A stretch of 12,189 nucleotides of DNA from an uncultured Clostridia bacterium (GTDB taxonomy: Bacteria > Bacillota > Clostridia > TANB77 > UBA1234), in the NCBI GenBank assembly GCA_947624765.1, contig CANQLS010000028.1, forward strand, positions 1 to 12,189, written 5' to 3'. The translations under genes and the position numbers were made by a program. Each line of letters starts with the position of its first letter. The stretch's first letter is position 1. This document shows, one piece after another, positions 7,069 to 12,189 of this stretch. The notes under the pieces are model-generated. The model saw only the letters and a list, made by a program, of their open reading frames with translations, searched no databases and was not told the origin of the DNA.

Positions 7069-8043
7069 CTAGTTTTGCATCTTAATCTGTTGCCCTATTA
7101 TCAACCCATAACTCACCAAACTATCACTATCTAAATTTTCTTTATGCATATCTACACCTGTAATCTGGCTATTCTCATAAGTTGTGTAATAATAAATTCC
7201 TTGATCCATATTACAACAAGAACTATAAATCGTAATTTCATAATTCTCCTCTCCCATATGCACCAAACCTCTTTGCTGATATACTGAACCAAGAATATGG
7301 AAAAATTGACTAATGCTCTCTGATTCTGAATCTCCTGAAAGAGAATTCATTTTCGTAAATGCTGCTTTTACAAATCTAGAGGCAGATGATAAGTCCCCTG
7401 GTAATCCCATAGCTCCCATACCTCGACTATAAGTTGTTAAATCTAATTCCTTTGAAAAATGATTTTCTGGTTGCTCTTTAGATAAATACATATAATTGTT
7501 TAAATTAAATAAGTGTATATCAAATGTAGGATTATTCGTTAAAATACCAACAGGGTTATCATAAACTTTTAATCCCTCCTTCACACTTTCTACAGTAATT
7601 GATTTTTCTTTATCTGCAATCATCCAATGAAGTGGTGAAACTGGTAATTGTTCACTAAAATTAATTTTGGCTATATTTATATTTTGCAATAATGTTTTGG
7701 CTTCTTCAACACTAGCACATTGCGATAATACATAAGGAATGAATTCAAATGGTGCAATATTATTTTTTCCTTCTACTACATCTTTATAATCCGCATTTCC
7801 TGGAAAATTAAGTCCCGCCATTCCTAATCCTTTTTCATTAATTGCATCATAATAAAGTGGATAGCCTTCTGCTACATAAGCCATTCCTATCATAGCAAAA
7901 TGATTTTTTATCTCTTCTACTTTTCTAAAAGAAAAAACATAGTTTCTTGGTGTAATTGTAACCGTTTCTTGATAAGAATATTCCAAATCCAAGTTTCTTC
8001 CGAAATAATGATTTTTTGTATAATAAGTTGCTGCTGTACACAT
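7069..8043 (-). CDS. Bile salt hydrolase (choloylglycine hydrolase family)
   Basis: Cytoplasmic Ntn-hydrolase, 324 residues, splitting the amide bond of glycine- or taurine-conjugated bile acids. Met1 must be removed so that Cys2 becomes the nucleophile, and there is no signal peptide. Residues matching the known active site are all present: Cys2, Arg16, Asp19 (in YFGRNLDL), Asn79 (in AGLNFPGNADY), Asn171 (in LTNNPTFD) and Arg223 (in SSASRF). Asn79 is the residue usual in bile salt hydrolases, whereas Bacillus-type penicillin V acylases have Tyr there, so bile salts are the likelier substrate. The stretch YSRGMGAMGLPGD (205-217) contains Ser-Arg-Gly in the loop reported to set taurine preference. 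Length is normal for the family. The ATG follows AAGGAGG at 7 bases. It has its own promoter and probably shares a transcript with the DUF3298-type gene. Confidence 0.92.
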   Translation of the reverse strand: MCTAATYYTKNHYFGRNLDLEYSYQETVTITPRNYVFSFRKVEEIKNHFAMIGMAYVAEGYPLYYDAINEKGLGMAGLNFPGNADYKDVVEGKNNIAPFEFIPYVLSQCASVEEAKTLLQNINIAKINFSEQLPVSPLHWMIADKEKSITVESVKEGLKVYDNPVGILTNNPTFDIHLFNLNNYMYLSKEQPENHFSKELDLTTYSRGMGAMGLPGDLSSASRFVKAAFTKMNSLSGDSESESISQFFHILGSVYQQRGLVHMGEENYEITIYSSCCNMDQGIYYYTTYENSQITGVDMHKENLDSDSLVSYGLIIGQQIKMQN

Positions 8044-8108
8044 AAAAATTCCTCCTTATAAAATTAATAACAAATTTATTGTATAATAAAAATTTCTTTA
8101 TTTTCTGC

Positions 8109-8144
8109 TTGTTTTATTATATCGAAAAAGCAAGCGATTGTAAA
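8109..8144 (-). promoter_or_regulatory. SigA promoter of the bile salt hydrolase, nested in the csaA terminator
   Basis: The minus strand has -35 TTTACA (8139-8144, five of six consensus), a spacer of exactly 17 bases, and a perfect -10 TATAAT (8116-8121). Transcription would start near 8109, giving a leader of about 65 bases. The -35 box lies in the loop and inner stem of the hairpin that ends the preceding transcript, so the two signals share the same bases. Confidence 0.7.
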
Positions 8145-8160
8145 GGCAATCACTTGCTTT
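8125..8160 (-). terminator. Rho-independent terminator of the ATPase-PepSY-csaA transcript
   Basis: Arms AAAGCAAG (8127-8134) and CTTGCTTT (8153-8160) continue, after one mismatch, into GATTG/CAATC around a loop of 6 bases. On the minus strand the stem runs into five T (8125-8129). It starts 10 bases after the csaA stop, as expected for an intrinsic terminator. Confidence 0.85.
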
Positions 8161-8169
8161 CCGATTCAT

Positions 8170-8499
8170 CTATCCTAATCGATCTCCATTTTCTACCGCT
8201 TTATCGGGTGTGATGAGAACAACACCCTTTTGACTATAAATTCCCAATACCAAAACTTCGGATTGAAAATCTGCAATTTGCTTGGGTGGAAAATTGACAA
8301 CAGCTAATATCTGCTTTCCTTTTAAATCTTCTGGCCTATAAACTTCCGTGATTTGTGCCGAAGATTTTTTGATGCCAATTTCTTTTCCGAAATCAATCAG
8401 TAATTGATAAGCTGGTTTTTTCGCCTTTTCAAGCAGCTTTGCTTCTATAATGGTTCCTACGCGAATATCTAATTTCATAAAATCATCAAACGTAGCCAT
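8170..8499 (-). CDS. csaA: CsaA-like tRNA-binding protein / export-related chaperone
   Basis: A 109-residue cytoplasmic protein made of a single tRNA-binding (OB-fold, EMAP/Trbp111-like) domain. The motif FMKLDIRVGTIIEA (7-20) is the classic start of this domain, and KSSAQITEVY (45-54), AVVNFPPKQI (66-75) and the tail ITPDKAVENGDRLG (96-109) match the CsaA pattern closely. Family members are dimers; Bacillus subtilis CsaA is described as a chaperone-like protein affecting protein export, and the domain binds tRNA. The length equals the usual 110. The ATG follows AAAGGAG. It lies 36 bases after the PepSY gene and may be read from upstream as well as from a weak local promoter. Confidence 0.9.
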   Translation of the reverse strand: MATFDDFMKLDIRVGTIIEAKLLEKAKKPAYQLLIDFGKEIGIKKSSAQITEVYRPEDLKGKQILAVVNFPPKQIADFQSEVLVLGIYSQKGVVLITPDKAVENGDRLG

Positions 8500-8515
8500 T
8501 CTGTACTCCTTTCTT

Positions 8516-8552
8516 TTTTGGTATTATACTTTTCCTTAATCTTGTTCTTGAA
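8516..8552 (-). promoter_or_regulatory. Possible promoter for csaA
   Basis: A perfect -10 TATAAT (8523-8528) lies about 24 bases before the csaA start on the minus strand. The -35 region falls in the end of the PepSY gene and is poor (TTCAAG at 18 bases is the best). It could give some independent transcription, but AT-rich sequence yields such boxes by chance. Confidence 0.3.
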
Positions 8553-9066
8553 ACGACTTTACAATAGTACCATTCTCAGCATTAATATAATATTCGTATT
8601 CATATCGTTGATAATCAAATGAAATTTCATACACATTTTGACCATATTCATAATCTAATTCTATATCTAAATCACGAATATCACTTTGAGTTAATTTTGC
8701 ATCATCTAATGCTATTTTCAATGCATCATCTCTTGATATATAATTACTCCCATTATTTACATTTTGATTATTGTTGTTTTGGTTATTAGCATTATTCGTA
8801 TTATTGTTATTCACATTATCGACATTATTATTTGGGTTACTAACATTATTCATGTTATCATTGTTATTTGCATTATCAACATTATTATTTGGAACATTAT
8901 TTTCATTGTCTGTATTAGTATTATTATCAATTAAATTATCATTTGGTTGAAAAGTATTTTCCATATCATCATTTCTATACTCTATTACAAAAAATGTAAT
9001 AAATCCTACTAATAACACAATAATTGCACTTAATAAACCTATTATTATTTTTGATTGATTTGTCAT
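8536..9066 (-). CDS. Membrane-anchored PepSY-domain protein with Asn-rich linker
   Basis: A 176-residue protein in three parts. Residues about 7-28 are a strong membrane helix after a short basic start. Residues about 40-108 form a low-complexity linker made largely of Asn with some Asp, Val and Thr, containing imperfect copies of PNNNVDN(A/V)NN. Residues about 109-176 look like a PepSY domain: YISRDDALKIALDDAKL (109-125), then a beta-rich part ending YYINAENGTIVKSF (159-172), the usual PepSY close. PepSY domains are thought to bind or inhibit proteases or cell-surface partners, and the linker would hold this one away from the membrane. The ATG follows GGGAGG. It starts 31 bases after the ATPase gene, so the two are likely cotranscribed, though no functional link is evident. 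Confidence 0.85.
   Translation of the reverse strand: MTNQSKIIIGLLSAIIVLLVGFITFFVIEYRNDDMENTFQPNDNLIDNNTNTDNENNVPNNNVDNANNNDNMNNVSNPNNNVDNVNNNNTNNANNQNNNNQNVNNGSNYISRDDALKIALDDAKLTQSDIRDLDIELDYEYGQNVYEISFDYQRYEYEYYINAENGTIVKSFQEQD
8814..8892 (-). repeat. Direct repeats in the Asn-rich linker coding sequence
   Basis: A 22-base stretch at 8814-8835 recurs at 8871-8892 with one mismatch, 57 bases (19 codons) apart, so the frame is kept. Both encode the PNNNVDN part of the linker. The surrounding sequence is a run of ATT and GTT triplets (AAT and AAC codons on the coding strand). The repeat suggests growth of the linker by duplication or slippage. Confidence 0.7.
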
Positions 9067-9097
9067 ATAAATTACCTCCCATTAAAATTTTTTTATT

Positions 9098-10366
9098 TTA
9101 AATATACTCAATTGGTATCATATAATTTTTTTCATCTATTGCATGAATATCTTTACTTAAACAAATAATACAACCATTCGGTGAATTCATTTCAAATTTC
9201 TCAACAATATTAAAATTTTTAATTGCTTCTTTATCTGGATTTGCACCTTTTTTAATTTCAACTGGATATATATTATCACCTTCTATCACCAATAAATCAA
9301 TCTCTTTTCCGTTATTATCTCTATAATAATATAAATGTTTTCTTGGATCTCTTTGGTTATTTGTATAACTTTTTACAATTTCAGAAATTACATACGTCTC
9401 GAAAATTTGACCACTATATGCACTCTTTTGCAATGTTTCACTACTAACATATCCTGTTAAATAAGCAGCAAGTCCTGTATCCATAAAATATATTTTCGGT
9501 CTTTTAATAATTCTTCCAATATTATTATTCATATGCGGTTGTAATAAGAAAATAATATAGGTATTACTTAATACGCCCGTCCACTTTGCAACCGTATCAG
9601 AATCTATTCCAACATCTTTAGCTATGTCTGAAGCATTAAACTCTTGTCCTGTTCTAGCAGCTAAACTAGAAATAAATTTCATAAACTTTGGTTCATCTTG
9701 AATATTAATAATTTTTCTAACGTCTCTTTCAATATATGTTCTCAAATATGATGAGAAAAAAGTTTCTATATTAATCTTAGTATTTTTATATAATTCTGGA
9801 TAACTACCTCTAAAAATTCTTTCAAAAACATGATCTAGATATTCATATTTTAAAGGCTTCTTTTTCTTAATAATATTGATGTCTGGTATAAAAATATCTT
9901 CTTTTAATTGATATATCTCTCTCGTAGAAAGTGGATATAAATCAATAATTCCAACTCTTCCCGCCAATGATTCTACTACATTCTCCATCGTTTCAAATAT
10001 CTGTGAACCAGTTAAAAAATATAAAGTTCCAACTTCCTTTCCATCTCCAAACATTTCATTTTTTCTCGCTTCATCTATTTTGAGTTTGATATAGGAAAGT
10101 AAATGAGGAGCATATTGAAATTCATCAATAATTAAAGGAACACCATGCACTCTCAAGAAGGTTTCTGGATCTTCTATAGCCATTGTTCTCTCATTTAAAT
10201 CGTCCAAGCTTACTTCTTCAATATGTCTTCCTTTTGTATTAGCAATATACTGTAATACTGTACTTTTACCTGATTGCCTAGCTCCAGTAATTAAAATAGC
10301 AGGAAAATTTCCATACATTTCATCTAGCTTGGTTTCAATTGTTCTATGAATATAATTTTTAGGCAT
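9098..10366 (-). CDS. AAA+ ATPase with DUF4143 / PD-(D/E)XK-like C-terminus
   Basis: A 422-residue cytoplasmic ATPase of the AAA_14-DUF4143 group, common in gut bacteria and archaea, with no well-defined role. The ATPase part has Walker A GARQSGKS (28-35), Walker B PLIIDEF (77-83) and a sensor-like LTGSQ (118-122), followed by LYPLSTREI (143-151), which is typical of the group. Residues about 243-265 (ASDIAKDVGIDSDTVAKW) look like a helix-turn-helix. The C-terminal part contains Glu323, EIDLL (355-359) with Asp357, and VEIKKG (369-374) with Glu370 and Lys372, the pattern of a PD-(D/E)XK nuclease fold. Whether it cuts DNA is not known. The ATG has AAAGGAGG at 6 bases. It has a strong extended -10 promoter with a large palindrome at the transcript start. 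Length is full. Confidence 0.9.
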   Translation of the reverse strand: MPKNYIHRTIETKLDEMYGNFPAILITGARQSGKSTVLQYIANTKGRHIEEVSLDDLNERTMAIEDPETFLRVHGVPLIIDEFQYAPHLLSYIKLKIDEARKNEMFGDGKEVGTLYFLTGSQIFETMENVVESLAGRVGIIDLYPLSTREIYQLKEDIFIPDINIIKKKKPLKYEYLDHVFERIFRGSYPELYKNTKINIETFFSSYLRTYIERDVRKIINIQDEPKFMKFISSLAARTGQEFNASDIAKDVGIDSDTVAKWTGVLSNTYIIFLLQPHMNNNIGRIIKRPKIYFMDTGLAAYLTGYVSSETLQKSAYSGQIFETYVISEIVKSYTNNQRDPRKHLYYYRDNNGKEIDLLVIEGDNIYPVEIKKGANPDKEAIKNFNIVEKFEMNSPNGCIICLSKDIHAIDEKNYMIPIEYI

Positions 10367-10376
10367 TGCAACCTCC

Positions 10377-10415
10377 TTTATACAAATTCCGATTGCAATT
10401 CGGAATTTGTATAAA
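10377..10415 (-). promoter_or_regulatory. 39-bp palindrome at the transcript start of the ATPase gene
   Basis: Perfect 16-bp arms, TTTATACAAATTCCGA (10377-10392) and TCGGAATTTGTATAAA (10400-10415), flank a 7-base centre. The repeat begins at the last base of the -10 box and ends next to the GGAGG ribosome site, so it covers almost the whole leader. It could be an operator for a repressor, or fold in the mRNA into a 16-bp hairpin touching the ribosome site. It has no T run and is at the gene start, so it is not a normal terminator. Confidence 0.8.
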
Positions 10416-10443
10416 TTATATCATATTATAAAAACATTTTCAA
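10408..10443 (-). promoter_or_regulatory. Strong extended -10 SigA promoter of the ATPase gene
   Basis: The minus strand has -35 TTGAAA (10438-10443), a 17-base spacer and an extended -10 TGA-TATAAT (10415-10423). The estimated start is near 10408, 42 bases before the ATG. It lies in the short gap after the lipoprotein gene and is overlapped at its end by the palindrome. Confidence 0.75.
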
Positions 10444-10458
10444 TCATTTTTAAAAAAT

Positions 10459-11001
10459 TTAATCATTTGTAGGATAACTACATATTTCTTCTGTTTCGTT
10501 GCTTTCTGTTATTTGAAGTGTTTTGGCTATCTCTAAAAATTCTTCTGCATCTCCTGCATTCAATCCTTCATTCCAAAAAGCAACTTTACGACTAGAAGAA
10601 TAACTGATAAAGGTCCAGATATCGCTATTGTCATAATAACCTATTGATGCTACTGCTCCATCATTGCATGTCATATCTTTCGCTTTCAATCCGGTTCCAC
10701 AAACACCCAGAAAAGTACGATAATAGTGTAATGACACGCTGTCTTCTGATGAGTCTTTATACAATTTTAAAGAAAATATCCATGTGTTATTCTCCTCTTC
10801 TTCTAGCTCTTCATAATGCCAATCATTAGGAATTTCTAATTCTATTTGTTCTCCATCAATGGTTTTTGAAAACTTCACAGGTTCTTCTTGCTCTTCTATC
10901 ATTTCTGGAAAATCTTTTTCATCTGGTTGTATATAGTCATCTTCTTGAAATGTGCAACCTGCCAAAATAATGCCTAACAAAATTAGTAAAAACTTCTTCA
11001 T
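10459..11001 (-). CDS. Small lipoprotein of unknown function
   Basis: I choose the ATG at 11001, which has AAGGGG nine bases upstream and begins with a textbook lipoprotein signal, MKKFLLILLGIILAGC; the lipobox Cys16 would be lipidated and hold the protein on the outer face of the membrane. An upstream start at 11046 is open in frame but would put 15 extra residues before the signal. The mature part, about 165 residues, starts with an acidic linker (about residues 19-43) and continues with a globular domain rich in aromatic residues, including IPNDWHYEELEEEENNTW. Three further cysteines occur in GVCGTG, DMTCNDG and EICSYP, the first two possibly forming a disulfide. I recognise no family. It lies just downstream of the sigma/anti-sigma pair, after their terminator, with a possible ECF-type promoter. 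Confidence 0.82.
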   Translation of the reverse strand: MKKFLLILLGIILAGCTFQEDDYIQPDEKDFPEMIEEQEEPVKFSKTIDGEQIELEIPNDWHYEELEEEENNTWIFSLKLYKDSSEDSVSLHYYRTFLGVCGTGLKAKDMTCNDGAVASIGYYDNSDIWTFISYSSSRKVAFWNEGLNAGDAEEFLEIAKTLQITESNETEEICSYPTND

Positions 11002-11019
11002 TCTTATCAACCCCTTATA

Positions 11020-11053
11020 GCCATATGACATAATTAAATACAACAATGTTCCA
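11020..11053 (-). promoter_or_regulatory. Possible ECF-type promoter of the lipoprotein gene
   Basis: On the minus strand TGGAAC (11048-11053) and TGTC (11027-11030) are 17 bases apart and recall the -35 and -10 boxes of ECF sigma promoters. A start near 11020 gives a leader of about 20 bases containing the ribosome site. No good SigA promoter is visible in this gap. The boxes are short, so chance is a real possibility. Confidence 0.3.
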
Positions 11054-11069
11054 CAATACTCTATCTTAT

Positions 11070-11117
11070 AACTAAAAGAGCCAATGCTTATATAATCTAA
11101 GCACGGCTCTTTTAGTT
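11070..11117 (-). terminator. Long hairpin terminating the sigma/anti-sigma operon
   Basis: Outer arms AACTAAAAGAGCC (11070-11082) and GGCTCTTTTAGTT (11105-11117) are perfect 13-bp complements, with an inner TGCTTA/TAAGCA stem (11085-11090, 11098-11103). It begins 12 bases after the stop of the anti-sigma candidate. The T run is inside the stem, not after it, so termination may be incomplete; the position still fits a terminator well. It could act in either direction. Confidence 0.7.
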
Positions 11118-11129
11118 GCTATTTATTTC

Positions 11130-11522
11130 TTATTTTAGTTTTAATGTTATAGTTCCATCTTCATTCGTATCATACTGATATGTTCCTTCTTCAATTAGTC
11201 CATTTTCATTTAAGATATTGCTAGCATCAACATCATAAGTTTTTACTTCTAAATCTGGATCACTGCTAAATATTTCTACAGTTACACCTAAATTTTCTCC
11301 GCTATATACTTTATAAATCATATGTTTTACATTTTCAGCCAATTTTCCATCTGTGGCTGCATTTACAGTAACAAAACTTCCCAAAACGCATAATATTCCA
11401 ACCATTGATACTACCATAATATTTTTTGCATTTGCTCTTTTCATTCTATATTCCTCCTTCATTTGGGATATAGCAACATTATTTTGAAATTTTCTTACCA
11501 TTCTATTTTCTAAATCACTCAT
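11130..11522 (-). CDS. Single-pass membrane protein, probable anti-sigma factor
   Basis: A 130-residue protein. Residues 1-33 are polar, basic and cytoplasmic; about 34-55 form one membrane helix ending in VNAA; the remaining 75 or so are outside and acidic. This inside-short/outside domain layout and the ATGA overlap of its start with the sigma gene's stop (4 bases) are typical of anti-sigma factors of ECF sigma factors. There is no HxxxCxxC zinc anti-sigma motif, and I do not recognise a named domain, so the role is inferred mainly from coupling. The cytoplasmic arm of about 33 residues is short for a sigma-binding domain. A GGGGG ribosome site lies inside the end of the sigma gene. A hairpin follows the stop. 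Confidence 0.75.
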   Translation of the reverse strand: MSDLENRMVRKFQNNVAISQMKEEYRMKRANAKNIMVVSMVGILCVLGSFVTVNAATDGKLAENVKHMIYKVYSGENLGVTVEIFSSDPDLEVKTYDVDASNILNENGLIEEGTYQYDTNEDGTITLKLK

Positions 11523-12067
11523 ATACTATACCCCCTTTCTTCTAATTCCTTTTTTAACTTTTTTCTTATCCTATGTAATCTCGTTTTAACTTTCATATTT
11601 GAAATACCTAATTTTTCAGCGATTATTTTTGTCTTTAGTGAATAATAATAAAACAATATAAAGATGTTATAATCTTCTTCAGTTAATTCTTGCATAACCT
11701 CTTCGATTTTATGGTATGTCATGTGATTATCTACTAATTTACTTAAATCCTCTATTCTAAAATCTTCTATTTCTTTTTCTTCTAATTCAGTTTCTACTTG
11801 ATATTTACTTATCTTTGTCATTCGTTTTTTAGTTAAGTGGTGGGCGATACTCGCCATATACGGCTTAATATCTTTTTCTAAATCTAACTTTTTCTGATTA
11901 TTCCATAAAGTACAAAAAACATCGAAGATAATTTCTTCTTTATCTTCTTGAGGTAAAAAATTACCACAAATATTACTAACGACTTTTAGTAAATAAGCAC
12001 TATATTCATTTATGATTTTTTCCATATCAAGTCCGTCATTTACCATAAATTCTTTTATTAAATTCAA
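11519..12067 (-). CDS. ECF-type RNA polymerase sigma factor
   Basis: A 182-residue sigma-70 family protein with only regions 2 and 4. Region 2 is about 20-88, with DKEEIIFDVFCTLWNN (42-57) and the PYMASIAHHLTKKR stretch (69-82) near region 2.3-2.4. Region 4 is about 118-172, with ELTEEDYNIFILFYYYSLKTKIIAEKLG in two halves, then a helix-turn-helix ending in SNMKVKTRLHRIRKKLKK. The order and size are those of ECF sigma factors. Translation probably starts at TTG 12067, after AAGGAG at 11 bases; ATG codons at residues 8 and 15 have no good site, though residue 15 would still leave region 2 whole. It overlaps the membrane protein gene by ATGA, which probably holds it inactive until an envelope signal arrives. 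Confidence 0.88.
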   Translation of the reverse strand: MNLIKEFMVNDGLDMEKIINEYSAYLLKVVSNICGNFLPQEDKEEIIFDVFCTLWNNQKKLDLEKDIKPYMASIAHHLTKKRMTKISKYQVETELEEKEIEDFRIEDLSKLVDNHMTYHKIEEVMQELTEEDYNIFILFYYYSLKTKIIAEKLGISNMKVKTRLHRIRKKLKKELEERGYSI

Positions 12068-12103
12068 TTTAGCTAAATCTCCTTCTTAGGTATTTCACTT
12101 ATA

Positions 12104-12131
12104 TATTACCAATTCAAGAAAAAAAGTTACA
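12104..12131 (-). promoter_or_regulatory. Possible ECF-type (autoregulatory) promoter of the sigma operon
   Basis: The minus strand has TGTAAC (12126-12131), the -35 box known for Bacillus SigX-like sigma factors, and 16 bases later GTAATA (12104-12109). The -10 half does not match the usual CG(A/T)C well. A SigA promoter with both boxes at correct spacing was not found here. Autoregulation is typical of ECF operons, but the evidence is thin. Confidence 0.3.
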
Positions 12132-12163
12132 GATTTTCAAAAAATTTTTATATACAAGAAAGA

Positions 12164-12187
12164 GGATGTCTCTATTTTAGGACATCC
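12164..12187 (-). terminator. Probable terminator of a gene beyond the right edge
   Basis: Arms GGATGTC (12164-12170) and GACATCC (12181-12187) flank a 10-base loop. On the minus strand the stem is followed by TCTTTCTTG, a T-rich but broken tract. It would end the transcript of an upstream minus-strand gene outside the window. The stem may extend past the edge. Confidence 0.55.
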
Positions 12188-12189
12188 CC

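Noticed and set aside
8743..8950. CRISPR or tandem-repeat array in the triplet-rich stretch
   Set aside because: The repeats are in-frame Asn codons within a gene, without regular spacers; no CRISPR array was seen anywhere in the window.
10377..10415. Palindrome as a terminator of the lipoprotein gene or an insertion-sequence end
   Set aside because: It lies downstream of the next promoter and has no T run on the minus strand; no transposase gene or target duplication is visible near it.
11002..11046. Longer start for the lipoprotein at 11046
   Set aside because: It would add 15 residues before a complete lipoprotein signal and has no good ribosome site, while the ATG at 11001 has AAGGGG at suitable spacing.

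Overview
The window is AT-rich (about 30% GC by eye). Every convincing gene lies on the minus strand, start codons are ATG, GTG and TTG with strong AGGAGG-type ribosome sites, and TGA is an ordinary stop codon. Together with BceRSAB-type peptide-sensing genes and a bile salt hydrolase, this points to a low-GC Bacillota (Firmicutes) from an animal gut. The species cannot be named from the sequence.

Layout in the direction of transcription, from high to low coordinates: (1) an ECF-type sigma factor and a single-pass membrane protein, probably its anti-sigma factor, coupled by an ATGA overlap and ended by a long hairpin; (2) a small lipoprotein of unknown function; (3) an AAA+/DUF4143 ATPase behind a strong extended -10 promoter with a 39-bp palindrome at the transcript start, followed by an Asn-rich membrane-anchored PepSY protein and a CsaA-like tRNA-binding protein, closed by a terminator; (4) a bile salt hydrolase whose promoter -35 box lies inside that terminator, followed by an anchored DUF4163/DUF3298-type protein whose signal/anchor segment is in a different reading frame from its body, closed by a clean terminator; (5) a BceR/BceS-type response regulator and histidine kinase; (6) a BceA/BceB-type ABC transporter plus a small membrane-anchored protein of unknown function; (7) at the left edge, a very good promoter and ribosome site leading into a gene cut by the window end.

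Regions 5 and 6 form one antimicrobial-peptide (cell-envelope stress) sensing and detoxification module: the transporter would act as sensor and pump, the kinase has almost no outside domain, and the regulator would switch on the transporter. Two inverted repeats with a shared core, TTACA-N4-TGTAA upstream of the regulator gene and TTACA-N4-AGTAA upstream of the transporter genes, fit the known binding motif of BceR-like regulators. I infer that both operons are controlled by this regulator. In both places the inverted repeat also forms the hairpin at the end of the preceding transcript.

The other genes suggest a surface and gut-adaptation neighbourhood (bile salts, lipoprotein, envelope sigma factor). 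Most component families are known. The less ordinary points are the overlap of terminators with promoters or operators, the palindrome and possible RNA pseudoknot in front of the ATPase, the extra small protein in the Bce operon, and the frame break in the DUF3298-type gene.
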